Of a stretch of DNA of 5,263 bases, positions 1-4,679 are shown in pieces; positions within the stretch are counted from its first letter, which is position 1; the number at the start of each line of letters is the position of its first letter. Below the pieces are notes generated by a model. That model had not been told where the DNA came from. It saw only the letters and a program-made list of their open reading frames with translations, and ran no database searches. The DNA is from Sandaracinaceae bacterium (GTDB lineage: Bacteria > Myxococcota_A > Polyangia > Polyangiales > JAFGIB01). The position numbers and the translations under genes were made by a program. Location: contig JADGRG010000241.1 in assembly GCA_017881145.1 (NCBI GenBank), forward strand, positions 1 through 5,263, given 5' to 3'.

Positions 1-199
1 TAGGCATCTGGCGACGCAGATCGATCGCCATGTAGCGATGCCCGAGCAGCATCACGGCCCGCACGACCTCGGTGACGAGCTCGATGCGATAGCTCCAAGT
101 CGGATGCTTCGGACCACGCACCAGCCTACGCACCGTCGTGGCCACGACGACCCAAACCACGAGCAACACCACGCAGAGATCTCGGAAGACGCGTCGCAC
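1..199 (-). CDS. N-terminal part of a probable membrane-anchored alpha/beta-hydrolase (esterase-like) protein, cut by the left window edge
   Basis: This frame reads leftward from a GTG at 197-199 and stays open for 66 codons to the window edge, so the C-terminal bulk and any catalytic residues are outside. Residues about 8-22 are a hydrophobic segment (LCVVLLVVWVVVATT) flanked by arginines, consistent with one N-terminal membrane helix. The following stretch, RGPKHPTWSYRIELVTEVVR, has the Gly-Pro..Pro-(S/T)-Trp-Ser...Glu pattern that I associate with the segment before the cap and core of HSL-type alpha/beta-hydrolases in high-GC bacteria. No nucleophile elbow or HGG motif is visible. An in-frame TAA lies upstream and no ATG occurs between it and residue 50, so GTG at 199 is the best start, although its Shine-Dalgarno is poor. 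A weak promoter-like pair lies just upstream on this strand (minus-strand TTGCAG at 239-234 and TACACA at 216-211, 17-bp spacer). The gene is divergent from the small lipoprotein to its right. The frame is fairly sure; the family is tentative. Confidence 0.55.
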   Translation of the reverse strand, partial: MRRVFRDLCVVLLVVWVVVATTVRRLVRGPKHPTWSYRIELVTEVVRAVMLLGHRYMAIDLRRQMP

Positions 200-287
200 T
201 ACGGAGATGGTGTGTAATGCACCGCAGCGCGCGCTGCAAGCGGGGGTGCGTTATGGAAGCGACGGGCGTGGCGGCTCCGGCGGGCCA

Positions 288-316
288 TTGCTCACGGTAC
301 GCCAGGCACCTATTGT
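288..316 (+). promoter_or_regulatory. Candidate sigma70-type promoter for the small lipoprotein gene
   Basis: TTGCTC at 288-293 and TATTGT at 311-316 are separated by 17 bp, matching three and four positions of the -35 and -10 consensus. This would start transcription near 323 and leave a leader of about 77 nt before the ATG at 400. It is the only reasonably spaced pair I found on this strand in the divergent region. The match is visible in the sequence; its use is inference. Confidence 0.3.
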
Positions 317-367
317 CGTGCTCAGCGTGCTCCGGGCAGGCTCGCCGAGCAACCGCGACATCGACCA

Positions 368-386
368 CTCGCTCACGCCAAGCGAG
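368..386 (+). repeat. Small inverted repeat in the leader of the small lipoprotein gene
   Basis: CTCGCT (368-373) and AGCGAG (381-386) are perfect inverted copies around a 7-nt loop (374-380). The element ends 5 nt before the GGAG ribosome-binding site at 392-395, so in RNA it would be a 6-bp hairpin just upstream of the translation start. It could influence initiation or mRNA stability, or act as a small operator in DNA. It is short, so chance is a real alternative. Confidence 0.35.
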
Positions 387-399
387 AGAACGGAGCAGC

Positions 400-606
400 A
401 TGCGGCTGAAGGACTGTGACCGTTCGACCCGCGTCACCCTTACCACCACCACGCTCGCGCTGATCGCCCTTCAGCTCTGTGGCTGCGTCAGTGTCGCCAA
501 GGTTGGGCGCTCGGTGACCATCGGCGGAGGCGTGGTGGCGGGGCTCGGTGTGCTCGATGTCGTGGGAGTGTTCGGGGGCGGCAGGTGCCATGGAGATGGG
601 GGCTAG
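400..606 (+). CDS. Putative small glycine-rich lipoprotein (68 aa)
   Basis: The frame starts at ATG 400 with GGAG at 392-395 as ribosome-binding site and ends at TAG 604-606. Residues 1-28 look like a lipoprotein signal peptide: charged N-terminus (MRLKDCDR), a hydrophobic core at about 19-27 (LALIALQLC), then L26-C27-G28-C29, which fits the L-x-G-C lipobox with lipidation at Cys29. The mature part would be only about 40 residues: a short VSVAKVGRSV lead followed by a Gly/Val stretch (about 41-61) that could sit in or on a membrane, and a C63-H64 tail. The same frame is open back to 217, but those 61 extra codons give a Cys/Arg/Ser-rich stretch with no signal-peptide character, so the later start is preferred. 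I do not recognise a family. It is divergent from the hydrolase-like gene. A chance open frame in GC-rich DNA is possible, but the lipobox and ribosome-binding site argue for a gene. Confidence 0.5.
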   Translation: MRLKDCDRSTRVTLTTTTLALIALQLCGCVSVAKVGRSVTIGGGVVAGLGVLDVVGVFGGGRCHGDGG

Positions 607-699
607 CACGAGGCGCCGCAGATGCCTGCACGGAGCGATGCCGACGCGGGGCTTAGCGCGAGCCAGCCTTGAAGTGCCACCGATAATGATGCGAGCATC
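607..699. other. Convergent intergenic spacer with no clear terminator
   Basis: This 93-bp spacer separates the ends of the small lipoprotein (+) and the large lipoprotein (-). The best hairpin is GGCT/AGCC with a 7-nt loop at about 651-665, only 4 bp long and without a T tract on either side, so no intrinsic terminator is supported. I see no open frame or repeat worth calling. Confidence 0.4.
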
Positions 700-2352
700 T
701 CAACGCGACAGGGCCTTGGCGAGCTCCGCGACGGTTTCGCTCTCCGCGGACTTGGCTAGCACTCCCTTGGACACCAACACGTAGCGCAGATCAGGTGAGC
801 CGAAGAGCGCGTAGATCGTTGCTTCGAGGCTCTCCAGGTTCGAGCTGCTGCAGCCACACGTCCCAAGCTGTCGGAGCAGCTCTGCGCGCAGAGAACCCCA
901 AGCGGCTGGCGCAGCGAGCGCGACCTGGAAGGCCGCCAGTGCCGGCTCGCAGAGCACCAGGTGCGCGACCAGAAGATCACTGAGACGCTTGTCACGTTCG
1001 GTCTGCCTCGCTGCAAAGAGCGCAGCGCGCACTCGTTCTTCCTGCCAATGTGTCGTCTTGGGCGCGGGCAGCTTGGCCTGCGGGTCACGCACCACCAGCC
1101 GCAAATGCACCGGCCGAGGCAGCGAGCCAAAGAGTGCACGCACTCGCGCCAGCGAGGTCGTGGCATCGGCGAAGAGATAGATGATCGGCGCCTCACCGGC
1201 GAGAGCCGTGCGCAAGAGCCGCGCGAAGTCCTTGGTCTCGACCGGCACACCATCGAGCTCCAGACGCTTGCCGTCGGCAGAGAGCAGCACGCTCACCCCG
1301 GTCTCGCGCAGCGTTGCACCGCCCGTGCCACTGGGCAGCGCGGCATTGCGCTCCACGCTCGCCAGGTAGATGTGCTGATGCGCAGGGGCTGCCTCGAAGC
1401 GTTGCGCCGCCGCGGCAAGCAGAGCAGCGCATTCCCGATCGTCCTCGGGGTTTTCGAGGATGTAAGGCTCGGCGTTCAGATTCGGCTGCACGTCCTGCTT
1501 GGTCGTGAAGACGTGAGCGGTGGCCGAGAACTCCCGGTAGCCGAGGATCTCGCTGCCCTGCAAGCTGGTCTGCTGCGAGAAATGCATGACGGTGCGCGCT
1601 TCCAGCAGCACGCCATCGCGCAGGCGCACCCGCAAGCTGCCCGAAGCGGTGCCGCCGCCTTCGATGCTCGCGCCCTCACCGAGCGGTGCCGGCACGACGT
1701 CGACCTGCACATCGGACGCGATCACCGCAACGCTCTCCGTGCCTCGTTCTTCGATGGACTGCAGCGTGTAACTCGGCCGCAAGGTGGCCTCGAGTCCCGG
1801 CGCCACCACCAGTCGGCGCGGCTCGATGCTCCAGCTGTCGCCCACGGCCACGGCTTGGTCCGGATACTCGATGAGCGTGCCGAAGCGCGCAACTTGCGCA
1901 GCGCTGCGCAGCGCTGCGGCGGCCACGGGATGCGACGCTTCTGCAGAGATCTCCGCGACCAGCGCATGATCTTTGCCCCACTGGTAAACCAGGAAGGCAC
2001 CACTCAAGTCGGGCAAGGGCAGCGCCACCTTGTCGCGCAGGATCTGCTGGCCGCGCAGCAGCTCGCGAACCGCAAAGCTGTCTTGATCGACCTTGGCCAG
2101 TAGCGAAACATCGAACGAGAGCGCGTTGCGCATGATCCCTGTACCGGGAACCTGCAGGTCGTAGATCCAGTGCTCGCGATAGTCCAAGCGATCGAGCGGT
2201 CGAAAGCGCAGCGTGATGGTCGGCTCGGGCGGCTTGGCCGCGGGCTTCAGCGCTTGGTCCGACGCGCAGCCTTTGCCACCGCAGCCAAGGGCTGCAAGGC
2301 AGAGGAGCAAACCCAGTCGGACGAGCTTCGGGCCGCAAGCGAGCGACTTCAT
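700..2352 (-). CDS. Two-domain lipoprotein: DUF6263-like N-terminal domain plus ExbD/TolR-like segment (550 aa)
   Basis: The protein begins MKSLACGPKLVRLGLLLCLA and reaches a lipobox ALGC at 21-24, so Cys24 should be lipidated and the protein held at a cell-envelope membrane. The frame is open to a GTG at 2406, but that adds 18 residues before the signal peptide, so ATG 2350-2352 is chosen although its ribosome-binding site is weak. Residues about 45-285 are beta-rich with the 'GDSW' signature at 181-184 and alternating hydrophobic strands, resembling DUF6263-type lipoproteins. Residues about 352-422 (VSVLLSADGKRLELDGVPVE..., ...PIIYLFADATTSLARVRALF...) follow the pattern of the ExbD/TolR periplasmic domain: strand, D-G turn, strand, helix, then a strand ending in A-D, helix, strand. 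No ExbD transmembrane helix or membrane Asp precedes it. The C-terminal 130 residues are helical with a Cys cluster at 499-501 (CGC), not recognised. The gene stands alone and no T-rich terminator follows it. Coding and lipoprotein calls are strong; both domain calls rest on pattern only. Confidence 0.85.
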   Translation of the reverse strand: MKSLACGPKLVRLGLLLCLAALGCGGKGCASDQALKPAAKPPEPTITLRFRPLDRLDYREHWIYDLQVPGTGIMRNALSFDVSLLAKVDQDSFAVRELLRGQQILRDKVALPLPDLSGAFLVYQWGKDHALVAEISAEASHPVAAAALRSAAQVARFGTLIEYPDQAVAVGDSWSIEPRRLVVAPGLEATLRPSYTLQSIEERGTESVAVIASDVQVDVVPAPLGEGASIEGGGTASGSLRVRLRDGVLLEARTVMHFSQQTSLQGSEILGYREFSATAHVFTTKQDVQPNLNAEPYILENPEDDRECAALLAAAAQRFEAAPAHQHIYLASVERNAALPSGTGGATLRETGVSVLLSADGKRLELDGVPVETKDFARLLRTALAGEAPIIYLFADATTSLARVRALFGSLPRPVHLRLVVRDPQAKLPAPKTTHWQEERVRAALFAARQTERDKRLSDLLVAHLVLCEPALAAFQVALAAPAAWGSLRAELLRQLGTCGCSSSNLESLEATIYALFGSPDLRYVLVSKGVLAKSAESETVAELAKALSR

Positions 2353-2404
2353 CGGCGTCTCGTAACACAGCTCAGTGCCGCGCGCGGAGAGCGCCGACCC
2401 GTTC

Positions 2405-2422
2405 ACTGCACATCTGAGCAGT
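2405..2422. promoter_or_regulatory. Inverted repeat overlapping a promoter, possible operator
   Basis: ACTGC (2405-2409) and GCAGT (2418-2422) are perfect inverted copies around an 8-bp centre, 18 bp in all. It covers the candidate -35 box (2407-2412) of the rightward gene and lies upstream of the leftward lipoprotein start, so it is well placed for a repressor or regulator of either. The arms are only 5 bp, so the call is weak. Confidence 0.25.
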
Positions 2423-2435
2423 CATCACCTAGACT
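2407..2435 (+). promoter_or_regulatory. Candidate promoter in front of the radical SAM remnant
   Basis: TGCACA (2407-2412) and TAGACT (2430-2435) match four of six positions each to the -35 and -10 consensus with a 17-bp spacer. Transcription would start at about 2442, only a few bases before the ATG at 2445. No Shine-Dalgarno precedes that ATG (tttctgtccc), so a leaderless or nearly leaderless message fits. If correct, the promoter of the broken gene is still intact. Confidence 0.35.
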
Positions 2436-2444
2436 TTCTGTCCC

Positions 2445-2608
2445 ATGCGGCGCCTCGACAACCCAACCAACCCCTACCAGCGCGAAGCCGTGCACTGGCT
2501 CGAAGAAGCCACCCCCTACGCCTCGGCCTCGCCTACGAAGGCGCCGAACAATCTCCCGAAGCCAAGCCGACCTTCGAGCGCCCCCGCGCCCAACTCACGC
2601 TCTTCTAA
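2445..2608 (+). pseudogene. Remnant of an SPL-type radical SAM protein gene: N- and C-terminal ends joined, catalytic core deleted
   Basis: From ATG 2445 the reading is MRRLDNPTNPYQREAVHWLE, which resembles the start of SPL/PA0069-like radical SAM proteins (typically M-R-R-L-x-N-P-P-N-P-[WFY]...V-[EH]-W-L). This frame continues with low-complexity Ser/Pro/Ala residues to TAG 2616-2618 (57 residues in total), which is not family-like. In the +2 frame over the same bases one reads LRLGLAYEGAEQSPEAKPTF and then ERPRAQLTLF with TAA at 2606-2608, resembling the family's C-terminal tail (...RRLGL..., then F.RP..QL.LF). Hence about 25 N-terminal and 30 C-terminal residues are present in different frames. 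Everything between them, including the CxxxCxxC iron-sulphur motif, is gone. The switch falls around 2510-2537, where CCTACG occurs twice (2515-2520 and 2532-2537), a possible trace of the deletion. The stop lies 6 bp before the end of the convergent barrel gene. Alternatives are an expressed 57-residue peptide or an assembly collapse. The family call is from memory of the pattern. Confidence 0.5.
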
Positions 2609-2614
2609 CGCTGG

Positions 2615-3532
2615 CTAGAACACGACGCCGAGCGAGAAGCGGGCTTCTAAGTAGAATGGATGCAACGGTCCGTTGAGGTTGGCGAAGCTGGTGGCTGTGC
2701 GGTCACGCGCGAGCAGCATCTGCCCACGGCAACCCGTGCTGCGCCCTTCGAGGTGATCGGCTGCGCCGGAAGCGCCCGTGACGTAGCTGAGGCCGCAGCG
2801 CTCTTGTTGGTTCAGCTCGTAACCGAGCCCGAAGCCACCGCCCAGCGTGAACGGGCCGAAGCGCGAGTGCGAGCCGAAGAACGCGACCACGCGGCGCTCG
2901 GTGAAGTGCGTGCGATCAAAGACGCCCGCGCCATCGCTGGCTTCGTAGGTGTAGGCGTAGTTGGTCAGGATCAGGCGAAGCACGTATCCACTGAAGGGCA
3001 CGCCCGAGAGCCAGAAGCCCGCACCGAGACTGGCGCCCGAGATGGGGCCGATACCGTGGCTGTGCTGGGTCAGCGTGCTGTCGAAGTCCGCGAAGTTCAC
3101 CGCCAGCGGGCGCCCGGCGGTCACGAAGACCGGCACCAGCTCGAGGCTGAGCCACTTCCAGACGCCGACCTCAAGCTCAACACCGAGACGGCCCGCCAGG
3201 AGCCAGTTGAAGGGATCCAGGCGGATGGAGAGCTCGTGGACCTGCCCGCTCGAAGCGGAGCTCTCGTCCGCTTCCGCCGCGCCTTGATCATCGTAGCCGC
3301 CATCCGCTGCAGGCTTGCTCGGCCTGGTTGCGGCGGCCTGACCGCCGTAGGCACCGTCTTGCGCTGGTGGTGGCGGCGCTGGTGGTGCGGCGGCGGCGAC
3401 CGGCGCAGCCTCCTGCGCTGGCGCTGGCTCGACGGTGGCCGGCGCTGCCTGCTGCGCGCGCACCGTAGCCAGTGCCGGGCCGAGCAGGACCAGACCCGAG
3501 ACGAAAGACGCATGCAGGACACGCTTGCGCAT
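2615..3532 (-). CDS. Probable outer-membrane beta-barrel protein with a Pro/Ala-rich periplasmic linker (305 aa)
   Basis: The N-terminus MRKRVLHASFVSGLVLLGPA leads into a Sec signal peptide ending V-R-A at 24-26, with likely cleavage before Gln27. Residues about 27-97 are a low-complexity linker rich in Ala, Pro and Gln, with a poly-Pro run (53-56) and a loose repeat (DGAYGGQ at 59-65, DGGYDDQ at 77-83). From about 98 the sequence changes to alternating hydrophobic/polar strands with aromatic girdles and glycine-rich turns (RLDPFNWLLAGRLGVELEVG, GPFTLGGGFGLGYELNQ). It ends LEARFSLGVVF with a terminal Phe, the usual signal for BAM-mediated outer-membrane insertion. Length suits an 8-10 strand barrel. 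Cys246 and Cys268 are the only mature cysteines and could form a loop disulfide. The frame is open up to 3790, but that would run through the divergent YbjQ gene, so ATG 3530-3532, where the signal peptide starts, is chosen. The ribosome-binding site is weak (GGCGG). Specific function is unknown; the linker could span or bind the cell wall. Confidence 0.85.
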   Translation of the reverse strand: MRKRVLHASFVSGLVLLGPALATVRAQQAAPATVEPAPAQEAAPVAAAAPPAPPPPAQDGAYGGQAAATRPSKPAADGGYDDQGAAEADESSASSGQVHELSIRLDPFNWLLAGRLGVELEVGVWKWLSLELVPVFVTAGRPLAVNFADFDSTLTQHSHGIGPISGASLGAGFWLSGVPFSGYVLRLILTNYAYTYEASDGAGVFDRTHFTERRVVAFFGSHSRFGPFTLGGGFGLGYELNQQERCGLSYVTGASGAADHLEGRSTGCRGQMLLARDRTATSFANLNGPLHPFYLEARFSLGVVF

Positions 3533-3554
3533 CCGCCGAGCATAGAACGCAGAG

Positions 3555-3593
3555 GCGGCCGCCGCGAGTTCTGCGGTCGGACGCAGCGGCCGC
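3555..3593. repeat. Pair of identical 8-bp palindromes in the divergent intergenic region
   Basis: GCGGCCGC occurs at 3555-3562 and 3586-3593, 31 bp apart, close to three helical turns, so both would face the same side of the DNA. Between them CTGCG (3571-3575) and CGCAG (3582-3586) form another inverted repeat around 6 bp. A 7-of-8 copy (GCGGCCGT) lies at 3633-3640, overlapping the first base of the rightward -10 box. These could be operator sites controlling the barrel gene, the YbjQ operon or both. In GC-rich DNA such octamers are not rare, so this is a weak inference. Confidence 0.3.
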
Positions 3594-3615
3594 ACTGCGC
3601 CACCGGAGCCCGTGC

Positions 3616-3645
3616 TTGTGGCGGCGAGCAGCGCGGCCGTATGCT
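3616..3645 (+). promoter_or_regulatory. Candidate promoter of the YbjQ / Cys-rich membrane protein operon
   Basis: TTGTGG (3616-3621) and TATGCT (3640-3645) are spaced by 18 bp and match three and four consensus positions. A start near 3652 would give a leader of about 23 nt containing the strong GGAGG ribosome-binding site at 3664-3668. Position, spacing and leader length all fit the gene that follows. Confidence 0.45.
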
Positions 3646-3674
3646 GCGCTCGCACTACACCTCGGAGGCTTTCC

Positions 3675-4025
3675 ATGCAGACGCCGATCCATCGCATTCC
3701 GATCCTCACGACCTTCGAGGCGCCGCCTAGAATGCAAATCGAAGAAGTGATCGGGCCCTGCTGGGGCATCACCGTGCGCTCACGCTCCATCGTGGGAACG
3801 GCCTGTGCGGGCTGTCAGCAAGTCTTCGGCGGTGAGATCTCCGCGCTGACCACGCTGGCAACCGACTCCCGCAACGAAGCCATGCGCAGACTGGAAGCTC
3901 ATGCGCTCGCGCAGGGAGCGAACTGCGTGCTCGCCATGCGCTTCGACTCCGGCGAGCTGATGCAAAACACCAACGAGATCGTCGCTTACGGCACCGCCGT
4001 GCGACTCGGGCCCGCGCGGAGCTGA
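3675..4025 (+). CDS. YbjQ / UPF0145 (DUF74) family protein with an added CxxC (116 aa)
   Basis: A perfect GGAGG (3664-3668) sits 6 nt before ATG 3675, fixing the start; the frame is open to 3612 but without such a site. The protein is soluble with no signal peptide and close to the roughly 105-110 residue norm of the family. Family features are visible in order: a first strand ILTTFE (10-15), GPCWGITVRSRSIVG (27-41), FGGEISALT (51-59), a helix with R66-N67-E68-A69, GANCVLAMRFDSGELM (81-96) and the closing strand EIVAYGTAV (101-109). Members fold as pentameric rings and have been called heavy-metal-binding from structure, but a cellular role is not established. Here the segment before GGE carries CAGC (Cys44 and Cys47), with further Cys29 and Cys84, more cysteine than I expect for the family. 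It is the first gene of an operon with the membrane protein starting 3 bp later. Family assignment is confident; metal binding is inference. Confidence 0.9.
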   Translation: MQTPIHRIPILTTFEAPPRMQIEEVIGPCWGITVRSRSIVGTACAGCQQVFGGEISALTTLATDSRNEAMRRLEAHALAQGANCVLAMRFDSGELMQNTNEIVAYGTAVRLGPARS

Positions 4026-4028
4026 TTG

Positions 4029-4679
4029 GTGTCGCGCGCGCCCGCCCTGCCGCGCTCGCTCGCACGGCGGCTCGATCGCCTGGCGCGCCGGGCACACGCC
4101 TTCCACCGCTTCGCGCATCATCCGCTCTGCGATAACTACGCGGGCGAGCTGATCGCGCTCGGCCGCCGTCAGCGGCTGTGTCGCGGCTGCACCTTGGCTC
4201 TGCTGGGTGCGCTCGCAGGCTTCGGCTTGGGCGCCACCTGCCCAGCGGGAAATGGCCTGCTCAGCGTGCTCTGCGCGCTGGCCGTCCTGCCCGTGCTGAC
4301 TTCCCTGGCACTGCATTCCCCAAGGGAACCACGCCCGAACAAAGCCTGGACGCGGGCGCTACCGGCTGCAGGTGCCGGCGCTCTGCTGGCTCTTTCGGCG
4401 CGCTCCACCAGCTGGCAAGGTGCAGCGCCTGGGCTCCTCACGCTGGCCGTGCTCGCCGCAATCTTCGTCTACTACCGAAGGCGCGGTCCGGATCGTTCGG
4501 CCTGCCAGAGTTGCCCCGAGCGAACGCAGCCAGCGCCTTGCTCAGGCTTTCGCGAGATCATGCGGGCCGAGCGAGCATTTCAACGTCGCGCGCGTCAGCT
4601 GCTGGATCAGCAGATCGCAGTGCCGAACCCGATTCACGCTTCGAGCGAGAACGGCGTGAAGTTGGTCTCGCGGTCGTAG
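4029..4679 (+). CDS. Cys-rich four-helix membrane protein with HHxxC, CxxC and C-terminal CxxC motifs (216 aa)
   Basis: The start is GTG 4029, with GGAG at 4018-4021 (7-nt spacing) lying inside the end of the YbjQ gene. TTG 4026 is possible but too close to that site. After a basic N-terminus comes HAFHRFAHHPLCDNYAGEL (23-41) and LCRGC (50-54), together an HHxxC...CxxC arrangement that could bind a metal on the cytosolic side. Four hydrophobic segments follow: about 55-70, 76-95, 111-124 and 131-149. The last ends in YYRRRG, and then a second cluster CQSC (159-162) with Cys171 (PCSGF) precedes a helical basic tail. It loosely recalls DUF2085-type small membrane proteins, which also pair H and CxxC residues ahead of a helix, but I cannot name a family. 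Its last 46 bp overlap the convergent transporter gene. Coupling to the YbjQ gene suggests a joint role, perhaps metal or redox handling at the membrane; that is inference. Confidence 0.85.
   Translation: MSRAPALPRSLARRLDRLARRAHAFHRFAHHPLCDNYAGELIALGRRQRLCRGCTLALLGALAGFGLGATCPAGNGLLSVLCALAVLPVLTSLALHSPREPRPNKAWTRALPAAGAGALLALSARSTSWQGAAPGLLTLAVLAAIFVYYRRRGPDRSACQSCPERTQPAPCSGFREIMRAERAFQRRARQLLDQQIAVPNPIHASSENGVKLVSRS

Noticed and set aside
217..399. N-terminal extension of the small lipoprotein frame by 61 codons
   Set aside because: Cys/Arg/Ser-rich with no signal-peptide character; the ATG at 400 has a ribosome-binding site and is directly followed by the signal peptide.
1896..1915. Tandem repeat GCGCAGCGCT x 2
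   Set aside because: Lies inside the lipoprotein gene and encodes an Ala/Leu/Arg/Ser helix (AAALRSAAQVA); explained by codon bias rather than a separate element.
961..2103. A 380-codon open frame on the plus strand opposite the large lipoprotein gene
   Set aside because: Arg/His/Gln-rich composition with no recognisable domain or ribosome-binding site; it is the usual antisense open frame of a GC-rich gene. The minus-strand frame has a signal peptide, lipobox and domain-like patterns.
2635..2648. Inverted repeat AGAAGC-GG-GCTTCT near the end of the barrel gene, considered as terminator
   Set aside because: The 2-nt loop is too small for a hairpin, there is no T tract, and it lies within coding sequence (LEARFS).
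3538..3547. TATGCT on the minus strand just before the barrel gene as a -10 box
   Set aside because: No -35 partner at the right distance, and transcription would start at the ATG itself; not strong enough to call.
2660..3730. A 356-codon open frame on the plus strand opposite the barrel gene
   Set aside because: Charged, repetitive composition without family features, running through the divergent promoter region and into the YbjQ gene. The opposite strand encodes a signal peptide and barrel.
3533..3790. N-terminal extension of the barrel protein by 86 codons
   Set aside because: It would overlap the divergent YbjQ gene and its promoter and would bury the signal peptide inside the protein.
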